From Bradyrhizobium paxllaeri (GTDB lineage: Bacteria > Pseudomonadota > Alphaproteobacteria > Rhizobiales > Xanthobacteraceae): a stretch of DNA of 64,000 nucleotides. Position numbers and translations under genes: made by a program. The notes beneath the pieces are model-generated. The model worked only from the letters and a program-made list of their open reading frames with translations. It did no database searches and was not told where the DNA came from. Location: the NCBI RefSeq assembly GCF_001693515.2, contig NZ_CP042968.1, positions 2,790,001 through 2,854,000 of the forward strand, given 5' to 3'. Below are positions 51,475 to 61,930 of this stretch, piece by piece (within the stretch, counting starts at the first letter, position 1; every line of letters begins with the position of its first letter).

Positions 51475-54400
51475 ATGCACCTCAAGCTCGACACCTCAGG
51501 CGGCATCGACGATGGCGATGTCGCGCGCGATCTCGGACAAGCTACCGCCGACATCGTCGTGCTGTCTGCGGCGGACAGCGATCTCGCCGCATTTGGCATC
51601 GCCCATGCAGCGATGCCGGACGGCTTTCCGACGGTGCGGCTGACCAACCTGTTGGCGCTGGGTCATCCCGCGTCTGTGGATGCCTTTGTCGAGCGTACGC
51701 TGAGCGAGGCAAAAATCGTCGTGCTGCGCATGCTGGGGGGCGAAAGCTACTGGCCGCACGGCGTCGAAAGCCTGCGGAGCGACGCCTTGCGTCGAGGTTC
51801 GCTGTTCGCCTGTATTCCCGGCGAGCTGGATTGGAATGCGTCGCTGGCCGCGCGCGGGACGCTGGATCGCGATAGCACCTACGCGTTATGGCGTTATTGC
51901 ACTGAAGGCGGCGTCGAAAATGCCCAACTCGCGCTTCGCTTCGCGGCGCACCTGATCGGCAGAGGTGAGGCGCCGCCGCAGGCGCGGCCGATGCCTCCAG
52001 CGGGATTTTGGGGCGGTGAGCCGCCGCGTTCCGATCGCCCCAATGCAATCGTCGTGTTCTATCGCGCGCTGGTGGCCGGTGGCGACACCGCCGGCATCGA
52101 CATGCTGCGCGAGGCGCTCAATGCGCGCGGGCTCAATACGGTCTGCCTGTTCGTCACCAGCCTGAAAGACGGACGGTCGGCAGCATTTTTGCAGACTGCG
52201 ATGGCCGCCTATCCGCCCGACATCATCATCAATGCAACGGCGTTTGCGACGGCGACCGCGAACGACGATGCCGGCGTGCTGGCGGCGTCAGGTTGCCCGG
52301 TCCTGCAGGTGGCGCAGGCCGGCATATCCCGGGCCGCCTGGGAGGCTTCGACGCGGGGCCTGGCGCCACGAGATCTCGCCATGCATGTCGTGTTGCCCGA
52401 AGTCGATGGCCGCATCTTCGCGAACGTCATCGCTTTCAAGGAACGCAGTGACAGCATAGGCGAATTTGCGCCGACAGCGTTTCGTCCGGTCCCGGATCGG
52501 ATGGATGCGACCGCCGATCTGGCGCTGGCCTGGGTGCGGCTGCGCCGTGAAGTGGCAGCCGAACGCCGGGTAGCGCTGATTCTGGCCAACTATCCGAACC
52601 GCGATGGCCGGCTGGCCAACGGCGTCGGCCTGGATACGCCGCAAAGCCTGATCGACGTTCTCAGGGCTTTGGAAAGGGCAGGGTACGATACCGCGGAAGC
52701 GCCTGTCGACGCTGAAACCATGATGCAACTGCTGCAGCAGGGGCCTACCAATGCGCTGGAGGAGCGCGCCACGCGCGCACTCGGCGTGACATGGTCGCTG
52801 GCGGACTACTACGCGGCCTCGGCGGCGTTGCCGGACACTGTCAGGCGCGCGGTTGAGGGGCGATGGGGCCGCGCCGAACGGGATCCGCATGTCGTCGATG
52901 GCGCGTTTCGCCTTGGCCTGCATCGGTTCGGCAATATCATAGTCGGTGTTCAGCCCGCGCGCGGTTACAATATCGATCCGAAAAGCAGCTATCACGATCC
53001 GGATCTGGCGCCGCCGCATCACTATCTCGCGTTCTATTTATGGATCAGGCAGGCATTCGACGCGCACGCGGTCGTTCATCTCGGCAAGCATGGCAATCTC
53101 GAATGGCTTCCGGGCAAGAGCACCGGCCTGTCGCAGGATTGCCTGCCGGAAGCCGTGCTGGGTCGGTTGCCACATCTCTATCCGTTCATCGTCAACGACC
53201 CCGGCGAAGGTATCCAGGCCAAGCGCCGTGCCGGCGCCGTGATCGTCGATCACCTGACGCCGCCGATGACGCGCGCCGAGCTGCACGATGATCTGGCGCG
53301 GCTGGAGACGCTGGTCGATGAATTCACGCTTGCCGCCGATCTCGATCCCAAGCGTGCCAATGCCATTGCCGAGGACATCCTGTCGCTGGCACGGGCCCAA
53401 CGGCTGGATGCCGACGTCAATGTCAACAGGGACACCCCGACGGCGGAGGCGCTGCGTGCGCTCGATGCGCATTTGTGCGACCTCAAGGAGATGCAGATCC
53501 GCGATGGCCTGCATGTGTTCGGTCGCGCGCCCTCAAGATCGCAACGTAACGACCTGCTGGTTTCGATTGCCCGGCTGCCGCGCTCGGATTTGAAAATGCA
53601 GGATGCCTCGCTGCACCGCGCGCTGGCGACCGATCTCGGCCTCGGCGATTTCGATCCGCTGATGCGAAATCTGGCTGATGATTATGCCGGCGCGCGTCCG
53701 AATGTACTCGCCGGGCTTGGAAATGGTTTATGGCGCACGGTCGGCGACACGGTGGAGCGCATCGAAGCGCTGGCGTTGGCCCTGGTTGCCGGCAAGCGCG
53801 ATATCGATCCGGCATGGACGACCACGGGTGCAGTGTTGAACTGGATCGATACTGTCTTGTGCCCGGCCATCGACCGCTGCGGGGATGCCGAGATGGCGGC
53901 ACTCCTTGCGGGGCTCGATGGCCGTTTCATTCGGCCCGGTCCTTCCGGCGCTCCGACGCGTGGGCGGCCCGATGTGTTGCCGACCGGTCGAAATTTCTTT
54001 GCTGTCGATGTTCGTGCGGTGCCGACGCCGTCGGCATGGCGCATCGGCCGGCTTTCAGCCGAGCGGCTGGTCGAAGCCCATTGGCAGGAAGCCGGCGAGT
54101 GGCCGCGTTCGATCGCATTATCGGCCTGGGGTACCTCGAATATGCGCACCGGCGGCGATGACGTCGCCCAGGTGCTGGCGCTGATCGGCGCGCGCCCGCT
54201 ATGGGAGGAGACCTCCGGCCGGGTGACCGGCTTTGCGATCACGCCGCTATCCGAGCTGCAGCGTCCGCGCGTCGATGTCACCTTCCGCGTATCGGGCCTG
54301 TTCCGGGACGCGTTTCCGACCCAGATGGACATCATTGGGTCGGCCATCCGGGCGATTTCGCTGTTGGACGAGCCGGCCGAGGCAAATCCAATTGCCGCGA

Positions 54401-55185
54401 ATGTTCGCGCAAAAAAGCTTGCGCTCGAAGCCGCCGGCCTCGACGGTGCCGCCGCCGAGCGGCAAGCGGGCTACCGCGTCTTCGGCTCAAAGCCCGGCGC
54501 CTATGGCGCAGGTTTGCAGGCGCTGATGGACGAGGGCGGTTGGGACACGCGATCCGACATCGCCAACGTTTATCTCTCGTGGGGTGGCTACGCCTACGGC
54601 AGTGGGACCGAGGGTGAAGCCGCGCGCAACGATTTCGCTGACAGGCTCAAGGACACCGACCTCATCGCGCAAGCGCAAGATAATCGCGAACACGACATTC
54701 TCGACTCCGACGACTATTACCAGTTCATGGGTGGCCTCGCGGCCACCGTGCAGACCCTGCGCGGCACCGCACCGCGCATCGCCCATATCGATACGTCTCG
54801 ACCCGAGGCGCCGCTGGCGCGGCCGTTGTCCCACGAAATCTCCCGCGTGGTGCGTGGCCGCGCCGCAAACCCGAAATGGATTCGCGGTGTGATGCGCCAC
54901 GGCTACAAGGGCGCGTTCGAAATCGCCGCTACCGTGGATTATCTGTTTGGCTTCGCCGCCTCGACCAATGCCGTCGCCAATCATCATTTTGATCAACTGT
55001 TCGTATCCTACCTCGAGGACGAGGGCGTCCGTGAGTTCATGCGCGATTCCAATCCTGCAGCTTTGCGTGAAACCGCCGCGCGCTTTGCCGAGGCGATCCG
55101 CCGCGGGTTGTGGACGCCGCGTTCCAATCGCGCTCGTGATCTGATCGCCGAACTTCTGCCGAACCAGCAACGGGAAATTGCATGA
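51475..55185 (+). CDS. cobN: Cobaltochelatase subunit CobN
   Basis: 1236 residues, the large porphyrin-binding subunit (CobN/Mg-chelatase BchH family). Recognisable blocks include LRMLGGESYWPHG, NYPNRDGRLANGVGLDTPQS (20 residues), HLGKHGNLEWLPGKS, SRSQRNDLLVSIARLP and YAYGSGTEGEAARNDFA. With CobS and CobT (not in the window) it inserts cobalt in the aerobic pathway at ATP cost. ATG 51475 follows the cobW stop by 14 bases; its stop overlaps cobO (ATGA). Confidence 0.95.
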   Translation: MHLKLDTSGGIDDGDVARDLGQATADIVVLSAADSDLAAFGIAHAAMPDGFPTVRLTNLLALGHPASVDAFVERTLSEAKIVVLRMLGGESYWPHGVESLRSDALRRGSLFACIPGELDWNASLAARGTLDRDSTYALWRYCTEGGVENAQLALRFAAHLIGRGEAPPQARPMPPAGFWGGEPPRSDRPNAIVVFYRALVAGGDTAGIDMLREALNARGLNTVCLFVTSLKDGRSAAFLQTAMAAYPPDIIINATAFATATANDDAGVLAASGCPVLQVAQAGISRAAWEASTRGLAPRDLAMHVVLPEVDGRIFANVIAFKERSDSIGEFAPTAFRPVPDRMDATADLALAWVRLRREVAAERRVALILANYPNRDGRLANGVGLDTPQSLIDVLRALERAGYDTAEAPVDAETMMQLLQQGPTNALEERATRALGVTWSLADYYAASAALPDTVRRAVEGRWGRAERDPHVVDGAFRLGLHRFGNIIVGVQPARGYNIDPKSSYHDPDLAPPHHYLAFYLWIRQAFDAHAVVHLGKHGNLEWLPGKSTGLSQDCLPEAVLGRLPHLYPFIVNDPGEGIQAKRRAGAVIVDHLTPPMTRAELHDDLARLETLVDEFTLAADLDPKRANAIAEDILSLARAQRLDADVNVNRDTPTAEALRALDAHLCDLKEMQIRDGLHVFGRAPSRSQRNDLLVSIARLPRSDLKMQDASLHRALATDLGLGDFDPLMRNLADDYAGARPNVLAGLGNGLWRTVGDTVERIEALALALVAGKRDIDPAWTTTGAVLNWIDTVLCPAIDRCGDAEMAALLAGLDGRFIRPGPSGAPTRGRPDVLPTGRNFFAVDVRAVPTPSAWRIGRLSAERLVEAHWQEAGEWPRSIALSAWGTSNMRTGGDDVAQVLALIGARPLWEETSGRVTGFAITPLSELQRPRVDVTFRVSGLFRDAFPTQMDIIGSAIRAISLLDEPAEANPIAANVRAKKLALEAAGLDGAAAERQAGYRVFGSKPGAYGAGLQALMDEGGWDTRSDIANVYLSWGGYAYGSGTEGEAARNDFADRLKDTDLIAQAQDNREHDILDSDDYYQFMGGLAATVQTLRGTAPRIAHIDTSRPEAPLARPLSHEISRVVRGRAANPKWIRGVMRHGYKGAFEIAATVDYLFGFAASTNAVANHHFDQLFVSYLEDEGVREFMRDSNPAALRETAARFAEAIRRGLWTPRSNRARDLIAELLPNQQREIA

Positions 55186-55820
55186 ACGATCCTTCAAATG
55201 AACTGCACGATCATGATGCTGAAAACGCCCGTCACAAGGAAAAGGCGCAAAAGCACAAGGCGGCGCGCGACAAGATCATGGCGACCAAGACCGACGAAAA
55301 AGGCTTGCTGATCGTCCATACCGGCGCTGGAAAGGGAAAAACCTCAGCGGCGCTGGGCATGGTCTTTCGCCATATCGGCCACGGCCTTCCCGTGGGTATC
55401 GTACAGTTCACCAAATCGCCGGAGTGGAACACCGGCGAAGCGCAGCTTCTGAGAACGTTCCCGGATCTGGTGACGCTCCACATCATGGGAGAGGGCTTCA
55501 CCTGGCTCACACAGGATCGCGAGCGGGACATCGCGGCCGCCTCCGCGGGCTGGGAGCGCGCCAAGGAGATGATCCGCGACGACCGCCATCGGCTGGTGCT
55601 GCTGGACGAGCTCAACATTGTGCTGCGTTATGACTATCTCGATCTCGAAGCAGTCCTGAAATTCCTCCGCGACGAAAAGCCGGCGGACAAGCACGTCGTC
55701 ATTACCGGCCGCAACGCCAAGCCGGCGCTGATCGAGATGGCCGACCTCGTCACCGAAATGACGCTGGTCAAGCATCCATTTCGCGCCGGGATCAAGGGCC
55801 AGAAAGGTATCGAGTTCTGA
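55182..55820 (+). CDS. cobO: Cob(I)yrinic acid a,c-diamide adenosyltransferase CobO
   Basis: 212 residues. A His/Lys-rich N-terminus ([18 protein letters not shown]) precedes the P-loop [14 protein letters not shown], then [23 protein letters not shown] and [15 protein letters not shown]. Transfers the adenosyl group from ATP to Co(I) corrinoid. Overlaps the cobN stop (4 bases) and its TGA overlaps the cobQ ATG by one base. Confidence 0.94.
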   Translation: MNDPSNELHDHDAENARHKEKAQKHKAARDKIMATKTDEKGLLIVHTGAGKGKTSAALGMVFRHIGHGLPVGIVQFTKSPEWNTGEAQLLRTFPDLVTLHIMGEGFTWLTQDRERDIAAASAGWERAKEMIRDDRHRLVLLDELNIVLRYDYLDLEAVLKFLRDEKPADKHVVITGRNAKPALIEMADLVTEMTLVKHPFRAGIKGQKGIEF

Positions 55821-57307
55821 TGAACACGCGCACACCCGCGTTGATGATCCAGGCAACCGGCTCCAATGCCGGAAAGTCGACGATTGTGGCCGGTCTGGCG
55901 CGGGCGCTGGTACGGCGTGGCCTGAAGGTGGCGCCGTTCAAGCCGCAGAACATGTCAAACAATGCTGCCGTCGCGGTGGATGGTGGCGAGATCGGGCGGG
56001 CGCAGGCGGTGCAGGCCCGCGCCGCGCGGATGCCGCCGCGCGTGCATATGAACCCGGTGCTTCTGAAGCCGGAGACCGATACCGGTGCCCAAATCATCGT
56101 TCAAGGCAAACGCTGGGGTACGCTTCGTGCGAGGAGCTTTCTCGATAAAAAGGCGGCATTGCTTCCCGCGGTGCTGGAGAGCTTCTCGCTTCTCGCCGAT
56201 CACGCCGACCTTGTTCTGGTGGAAGGCGCCGGCAGCCCCGCGGAGATCAACCTGCGAGCCGGCGACATCGCCAATATGGGATTCGCGTCGGCAGCCAACG
56301 TTCCCGTGGTGCTCGTCGGCGATATCGATCGTGGTGGGGTGATCGCGAGTCTCGCCGGAACGCATCTTGTGCTCGAGCCCGAGGAGCGGGCGCGTATCAG
56401 GGGTTTCATCATCAACAAGTTTCGCGGCAATGTAAATCTGTTCGATCAGGGTCGCGTTGCGGTGACGCGCCTGACCGGCTGGCCGTCGCTCGGCGTCGTA
56501 CCATGGTTGCCGCAGGCGGCCTGGCTGCCGGCCGAAGATGCTGTTGATCTCGACCGTATCAACGCATCGTCATCCACGCGTGTTATCGCGGTGCCGGTAC
56601 TCGCCAGAATTGCCAATTTTGACGACCTTGATCCCCTGGGCATGGAGCCCGGCGTGAAGCTGATCTTCGTCCGGCCGGGCGAAGCGATCCCCGGCAATGC
56701 CGACGTGATCATCCTGCCCGGCAGCAAGTCAACGATAGGTGACCTCGCGTTTCTGCGCGCGCAGGGGTGGGACATCGACATCAAGGCGCATGTCCGTCGT
56801 GGCGGTCGCGTGCTCGGACTGTGCGGCGGCTATCAGATGCTCGGCAAGACGATCGCCGATCCCGAAGGCGTCGACGGCGCGCCCGGCATTGTCGAGGGCC
56901 TTGGTTTGCTCGATATCGCGACCGTGATGAGTGCCGACAAATCGACCACGCTTGTCCGGGGCACCCATTGCACCAGCAGCGCCAATGTCGAGGGCTACGA
57001 AATCCATCTCGGCCGCAGCGAGGGCCGTGATTGCGAGCGACCGCTGATCATGATCAACGGCCGACCGGATGGCGCGATGTCCCCTGACAGGCGCGTGGAG
57101 GGGACCTATGTCCACGGCCTGTTCACCGGCGATACCTTTCGCAAGAAGTGGCTGGCGAATCTGGGGATCGCGTCAAGTCTCGCCTATGAGGCGCAGGTCG
57201 AAGCGGCGCTTGACGCGCAGGCCGATCATCTGGAAATGCATCTGGACATCGATCAGATCCTGAAGATTGCCCATAGCCGTCAGAGCAGCAGCGCGAGCGC
57301 GGTATAG
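55820..57307 (+). CDS. cobQ: Cobyric acid synthase CobQ
   Basis: 495 residues. N-terminal [21 protein letters not shown] with [12 protein letters not shown], and C-terminal GATase with [12 protein letters not shown] (catalytic Cys) and YVHGLF. Amidates the b, d, e and g side chains of adenosylcobyrinic diamide with glutamine and ATP. Last plus-strand gene of the riboswitch operon; its 3' end overlaps the convergent cobD by 28 bases. Confidence 0.95.
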   Translation: MNTRTPALMIQATGSNAGKSTIVAGLARALVRRGLKVAPFKPQNMSNNAAVAVDGGEIGRAQAVQARAARMPPRVHMNPVLLKPETDTGAQIIVQGKRWGTLRARSFLDKKAALLPAVLESFSLLADHADLVLVEGAGSPAEINLRAGDIANMGFASAANVPVVLVGDIDRGGVIASLAGTHLVLEPEERARIRGFIINKFRGNVNLFDQGRVAVTRLTGWPSLGVVPWLPQAAWLPAEDAVDLDRINASSSTRVIAVPVLARIANFDDLDPLGMEPGVKLIFVRPGEAIPGNADVIILPGSKSTIGDLAFLRAQGWDIDIKAHVRRGGRVLGLCGGYQMLGKTIADPEGVDGAPGIVEGLGLLDIATVMSADKSTTLVRGTHCTSSANVEGYEIHLGRSEGRDCERPLIMINGRPDGAMSPDRRVEGTYVHGLFTGDTFRKKWLANLGIASSLAYEAQVEAALDAQADHLEMHLDIDQILKIAHSRQSSSASAV

Positions 57308-58251
57308 ATCGCCGCCTGCAGCAGGCAGGCTGCGACGAACAATTTCAGCGCGCGCCCAATATCGTCAGGCATCGCCGCCTCGCGCGCACCGGCGTTGAGA
57401 AAGGGGTCGTTGACGAGACCTTCGGCGTAGCGGCGCGGCCCGGCGAGCGCGATCCCGAGCGCGCCGGCCATCGCGCTTTCCGGCCAGCCGGCATTCGGCG
57501 ACCGGTGATGGGCCGCATCCCGGACCATCACCCGGAATGACGTCGCAGCCGATCCGTTCGCTACCGGGGCAACGACGGCGATCAACGGTCCGGACAACCT
57601 GGCCGGAACCAGATTGACGAAGTCATCGAGCCGCGCTGCGGCCCAGCCGAACCACCGATAGCGTTCCGAGCGGTGGCCGATCATCGAATCCGCCGTGTTG
57701 ATGGCCTTGTAGGCGAGGAGTCCGGGCAGTCCCAACAGCGCCAGCCAGAATACCGGCGCGACGATGCCGTCCGAAAAGTTCTCCGCGGTTGATTCTATCG
57801 CCGCGCGGCTTACTGCGGCTTCATCGAGTTGATCGGGATCTCGTCCCACAATCATCGAAACCGCGATGCGGGCGCCAGTGAGCCCGTCGGATACGAAAGC
57901 CAAGCGTACCCGACTGACGTGCTGGTAGAGGCTGCGCTGCGCGATGAAGATCGATGCGACGAGGGCAAGTATCACATTGCCGCCCGTGACGAACCTCATC
58001 ATCTCGGTGAGAAAGAAACCGGCAACCCCGGCAATTGCGACCAGCACGGCGACGGTGGCAATGCCGGAAATCTTGCGCAGCAATGGCGGCGATGCGTCGC
58101 GATTGAACAGGCGGTCCAGCAGGGCGATCAGGGACCCGAACCAGGTTACCGGATGCGGCAACCGCCGCCACAGCCAATCGGGATCGCCGATGATGGCGTC
58201 GAACGCCAGGGCTGCGATGACGACGAAGAGCGTGTCACCCCAGATCAACAT
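57280..58251 (-). CDS. cobD: Adenosylcobinamide-phosphate synthase CobD (CbiB)
   Basis: 323 residues, polytopic membrane protein. [23 protein letters not shown] near the N-terminus, [21 protein letters not shown] and [37 protein letters not shown] are family hallmarks (quoted in part). Attaches aminopropanol (phosphate) to cobyric acid. ATG 58251 overlaps the btuF stop by one base; the longer frame to 58320 lies inside btuF and is not used. Confidence 0.93.
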   Translation of the reverse strand: MLIWGDTLFVVIAALAFDAIIGDPDWLWRRLPHPVTWFGSLIALLDRLFNRDASPPLLRKISGIATVAVLVAIAGVAGFFLTEMMRFVTGGNVILALVASIFIAQRSLYQHVSRVRLAFVSDGLTGARIAVSMIVGRDPDQLDEAAVSRAAIESTAENFSDGIVAPVFWLALLGLPGLLAYKAINTADSMIGHRSERYRWFGWAAARLDDFVNLVPARLSGPLIAVVAPVANGSAATSFRVMVRDAAHHRSPNAGWPESAMAGALGIALAGPRRYAEGLVNDPFLNAGAREAAMPDDIGRALKLFVAACLLQAAIYTALALLL

Positions 58252-59135
58252 CAGCGCGTCACGCGTTCGAGTTCGGAGGCGAGGCGCTCCAGCGCATCGA
58301 TCAATGTAAGCCCGCCGCAAACGGTCAGCTTTTCCGGGATCACGATACGTTTCGTCGCGGGATAGAAACGCTCGAGCGCGGGATGGAGCAGGAACGCCCC
58401 GCCTTCGTCCCGGGCAAAATCGCTGTTGCTGGAAACCAGAAGAAAGTCCGGCTTCAGACTGACGATAGCCTCCAGCGAGGCGAGGCCTCCCGTTTTGTTG
58501 CCGAGCTCGCCCGCGGCGTTATTCAGGCCGACGGTCCTGAGCAGCGATGTTGTCAAGCTATCGCTGCCGGCGACCCAACCGCGTCTCGATACCGCCAGCA
58601 CCCGGTAGGATTTGCGCGATGCGACCTCCCGGACATGGGCGACCGCCGCATCAAGCTTGCTGATCTCGCGCGCCGCCCGATCCGGATGTTGCACCAGCTC
58701 TCCCATCTGTCGGATATGCTTCTTCACATCGTCAAGGGACCGGGCAACATCGAATTCGACGACGCGAATGCCCTTCTCCTTCAATAATTCGCGCGTGGCG
58801 CGCTTGGTGAAGCGGCCGGACACCACGACATCCGGATTCAAGATCAGCACATCCTCGGCACCTCCAGACAATGGAGGAAATTGCGCGGCCTTGGCGGCAT
58901 CCCAGGAGCGAACGGGATCACGCGCATAGGGGCTGAGACCGAGAATTTGCGCAGGATCGGCAAGCGCCACCAGCAATTGATCGGTACAGAGATTGATCGA
59001 CGCGATGCGCGGAAGTTCGGCGGCGGAAGCTTTATTTTGTGGGCCGATTGCCATAAACATCGTCACCGCGAGGAGCATGTTGCAAATCGTTGCGCGCGTT
59101 GATCGAGGCATTGGCATTTGTTGTCGATAGTACAT
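58251..59135 (-). CDS. btuF: Periplasmic cobalamin-binding protein BtuF-like
   Basis: About 294 residues. Signal peptide region TICNMLLAVTMFMAIGPQNKASAAE, then the helical-backbone binding protein fold: RIASINLCTDQLLVALADPAQI, ILNPDVVVSGRFTKR, SLKPDFLLVSSNSDF. Proteins with this CTDQ opening are annotated as ABC Fe3+/cobalamin binding components. ATG 59135 is used; 59117 and 59111 are alternatives. The open frame runs on to 60128 but there it is antisense to cobC. Feeds BtuC/BtuD encoded nearby. Confidence 0.85.
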   Translation of the reverse strand: MYYRQQMPMPRSTRATICNMLLAVTMFMAIGPQNKASAAELPRIASINLCTDQLLVALADPAQILGLSPYARDPVRSWDAAKAAQFPPLSGGAEDVLILNPDVVVSGRFTKRATRELLKEKGIRVVEFDVARSLDDVKKHIRQMGELVQHPDRAAREISKLDAAVAHVREVASRKSYRVLAVSRRGWVAGSDSLTTSLLRTVGLNNAAGELGNKTGGLASLEAIVSLKPDFLLVSSNSDFARDEGGAFLLHPALERFYPATKRIVIPEKLTVCGGLTLIDALERLASELERVTR

Positions 59136-60119
59136 GGAGGCGATCTCACGGAGGCGATGGCGCGCCATGGCGGCACGCCGCAGCAATGGCTCGATCTGTC
59201 GACGGGGATCAACCCTTGGCCATGGCCGATACCGCCCGAGCTGCCATCCGCTGTTTGGCAGCGCTTGCCCTCGCGGGCCGACCAGGACCACCTCATCGCG
59301 GCCGCGCGCGCAGCCTATCGGGTGCCCGGCGGTGTCGAGATCGCAATCGCCCCGGGAACGCAGGCGCTGATCCAATGGATGCCAAGGCTGGCTGCCCCTG
59401 GACCGGTCGCGATCATGGGACCGACCTATGGCGAGCATGCGTTGACGTGGCAGTCCGCGGGGCACGAGGTCGTCGCATGGGATGATCCCGGCAAGCTGCC
59501 CGAAGGCGTGCGCCACGCCGTGATCGTGAATCCGAACAATCCCGATGGACGTGTCGTCAGCCCCGACGCGATTGTCCGGCTCGCTGCCCGGTTGGGCGAT
59601 CGTGGCGGCTGGCTCGTTCTGGACGAGGCGTTCGCCGACGTTGAACCTAGCGTCAGCGCCGTCGCAGTTTGCAAAGGACCGCCGATTGTGATCCTGCGCT
59701 CGTTCGGCAAGTTCTACGGCCTTGCCGGATTGCGGCTCGGCTTCGCCATTGGTGCGCCCGACATCGTGCAACGCATCGTCGCCGCGCTGGGCCCGTGGTC
59801 TTGCTCCGGTCCGGCATTGCATATCGGAGCGCTTGCGCTTGCCGATCGGCAATGGGCCGAGGGCACGCGCGACAGGTTGAAGCGCCAGGCGGACAGACTC
59901 GATGATGTCCTGGTGAAGGCCGGATTCGAAGTCGCGGGCAGTACGTCGCTGTTCCGTCTTGCGCGTCATCGGGATGCTCTGAAAAGGCATGCTAGGTTGG
60001 CCCGGCAACATATCTGGTGCCGCTGCTTTGAACGACATGAGGACCTGCTTCGATTTGGCCTCCCACCCGATGAGGCTGGTCTCGATCGCCTGTCCGCTGC
60101 CTTCGCCGGGGGCGAGTAG
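59118..60119 (+). CDS. cobC: Threonine-phosphate decarboxylase CobC
   Basis: 333 residues, PLP aminotransferase fold I. VHGGDLTEAMARHGG at the N-terminus, NPNNPDGRVV, LDEAFADVEP and the PLP Lys198 in RSFGKFYGLAGLRLG. It supplies (R)-1-amino-2-propanol phosphate for CobD. Starts with TTG at 59118, as the frame offers no ATG before the conserved HGGD; no strong Shine-Dalgarno. Divergent from btuF with no intergenic bases, convergent with btuD (12-base gap). Confidence 0.92.
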   Translation: MLSIVHGGDLTEAMARHGGTPQQWLDLSTGINPWPWPIPPELPSAVWQRLPSRADQDHLIAAARAAYRVPGGVEIAIAPGTQALIQWMPRLAAPGPVAIMGPTYGEHALTWQSAGHEVVAWDDPGKLPEGVRHAVIVNPNNPDGRVVSPDAIVRLAARLGDRGGWLVLDEAFADVEPSVSAVAVCKGPPIVILRSFGKFYGLAGLRLGFAIGAPDIVQRIVAALGPWSCSGPALHIGALALADRQWAEGTRDRLKRQADRLDDVLVKAGFEVAGSTSLFRLARHRDALKRHARLARQHIWCRCFERHEDLLRFGLPPDEAGLDRLSAAFAGGE

Positions 60120-60131
60120 CCAATCCATCGC

Positions 60132-60911
60132 TCATACACCAGCCCATGGCACGATCACCTGTTCGCGTTGGTAGTTGGCGCGATAGGCCGTCACCTTGAA
60201 CACATCGGCCATGACGGCTTCGGATAACGCCTGCTCCGGCGTGCCTTGCGCGACGAGGCGGCCGTTCGACAGCACAAGAATGGTGTCGGCGAACCGGGCA
60301 GCGAGCGCGAGGTCGTGGGTGACCACGATCACCAGAACGCCGCGGTCGGCCGTGCTGCGAAGGTTCTTCATCACGTCGATCTGGAAACGCGGATCGAGGG
60401 AAGCCGTCGGCTCATCTGCGAGCAGGATGGGCGTCTCGCCCGCCAGCACCCTGGCAAGCGCGACGCGGCCACGTTCGCCTCCCGAGAGCTCGGTGACGCG
60501 ACGCGCTGCGAGCGTCATGATGTCGGTCGCCTGCATCGCGCGCGTTATGGCAATTTCATCATCAGGTGAAAGGCGTGCCGGATCGGTGGCACCACGTGGG
60601 TAACGCCCGAGCGCGACGATATCTCTTACCTGCAGGGGCCAGTGCACGACATGCCCCTGCGGAAGATAACCAAAACGCCTGGCGCGCTCGCGCAACGGCA
60701 GCGACGACAACAGGTCGCCGCCGACCTCGACGATGCCCGTCGACTGCACCAATCCAGCGAGCGCCCGCAACAGCGTGGTCTTGCCGGCCCCGTTCGGACC
60801 AACCAGCGCCACGAGGTGCCGGCTTGAAAATGACAGCGAGACGTCCTTCAGCACGGCGCGGCCGGACAGGGTCACGCCAAGGCTGTCAACCCTGAGAGGT
60901 GCGCGGTTCAT
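60132..60911 (-). CDS. btuD: Cobalamin/iron-siderophore ABC transporter ATPase BtuD-like
   Basis: 259 residues. Walker [15 protein letters not shown], signature LSGGERGRVALARVLAG, Walker B PILLADEPTASLD and switch His in VVTHDLALA. Forms the cytoplasmic motor with BtuC. Start overlaps the btuC stop by 4 bases (ATGA). Confidence 0.92.
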   Translation of the reverse strand: MNRAPLRVDSLGVTLSGRAVLKDVSLSFSSRHLVALVGPNGAGKTTLLRALAGLVQSTGIVEVGGDLLSSLPLRERARRFGYLPQGHVVHWPLQVRDIVALGRYPRGATDPARLSPDDEIAITRAMQATDIMTLAARRVTELSGGERGRVALARVLAGETPILLADEPTASLDPRFQIDVMKNLRSTADRGVLVIVVTHDLALAARFADTILVLSNGRLVAQGTPEQALSEAVMADVFKVTAYRANYQREQVIVPWAGV

Positions 60912-61930
60912 GCAACCCCTCCGGCTAACGCCCGACGCTCACGCACGATCAGATAGAGAAAGAACGGCACGCCGATGATAGAGGTGAGAACGCCAACCTT
61001 GATATCGGTGTTCGAGGGAATGATCCGCACGGCAATGTCGGCCGCGGTCAGGAGTGCGGCGCCGGTCAGTGCGCTCGGCAGCAGCAATCGCGCCGGGTCA
61101 TAGCCGACCACCGGCCGCATCAAGTGTGGTGCGACAAGGCCGATGAAGCCGATGGTACCGGAGACGGCGACCGCGCCGCCGACGCCCAGCGCGACGCCGG
61201 TGATGACCAGGAGCCGCACCCGTGTCACATCGATGCCAAGGCTCTGCGCGGTCTCCTCTCCAAGGCTGAGCGCGCGAAAGGCGCTGCGTTGACTCCACAG
61301 CAGGATGGCGCCAGCCGCAATGAACGGCAAAGCCAGCATAACGTGGCGAAAACTGCGATCCTCCAGGGAGCCAAGCAGCCAGAACGCAATTTCCAGGCTG
61401 GCGAACGGGTTGGGTGACAGGTTCATGACTAAAGAGGTTGCCGCTCCCGCGAGGCTGGAGATCGCTAACCCCGCCAAAATCAGCAGCAGCAATCCGGCGT
61501 TACGGCCGGCGATGCTGAGCAGGACGAACACCGACACAAACGCCATGGTAATGCCGGCCACCGGCAGCGCATAGGAACGCACGTCCGCCCATCCCAGCGC
61601 GATCATCAGAACCGCTCCGAAAGCCGCCGATTGTGGCGCACCGAACAGCGACGGCGACGCCAATGGATTACGCAGCAGGCCTTGCAGCGCCGCACCGGAC
61701 AATCCGAGCACGGCGCCGATCGCCGATGCGAGGATGGCGCGCGGCAGGCGAATTTCCCGAATGATTGTCTCCTGCGCGCCAGTGCCTCCGCCGAACAAGG
61801 CATCGATGACGGTGGACGGCGAAAGCCTGACAGGCCCCGTTCCAAGCGAGACCAGCGCCAGCAGCACGACCAGTACGACAAGACCGACCGTGGCGGCGTA
61901 TGACGGCTTCGTTGCGGATTGGCTCACCAT
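60908..61930 (-). CDS. btuC: Cobalamin/iron-siderophore ABC transporter permease BtuC-like
   Basis: 340 residues with about nine to ten TM helices, FecCD/BtuC family (RLPRAILASAIGAVLGLSGAALQGLLRNPL, quoted in part; GFIGLVAPHLMRPVVGYD; LIGVPFFLYLI-like end IIGVPFFLYLIV). Inner-membrane channel for vitamin B12 or a siderophore. Start overlaps the btuB stop by 7 bases. Neighbours with cob genes favour B12. Confidence 0.92.
   Translation of the reverse strand: MVSQSATKPSYAATVGLVVLVVLLALVSLGTGPVRLSPSTVIDALFGGGTGAQETIIREIRLPRAILASAIGAVLGLSGAALQGLLRNPLASPSLFGAPQSAAFGAVLMIALGWADVRSYALPVAGITMAFVSVFVLLSIAGRNAGLLLLILAGLAISSLAGAATSLVMNLSPNPFASLEIAFWLLGSLEDRSFRHVMLALPFIAAGAILLWSQRSAFRALSLGEETAQSLGIDVTRVRLLVITGVALGVGGAVAVSGTIGFIGLVAPHLMRPVVGYDPARLLLPSALTGAALLTAADIAVRIIPSNTDIKVGVLTSIIGVPFFLYLIVRERRALAGGVA

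Noticed and set aside
59136..60128. Minus-strand open frame continuing btuF to 625 residues
   Set aside because: The extra part is antisense to cobC, which has a complete PLP-enzyme signature; the btuF signal peptide would become internal.
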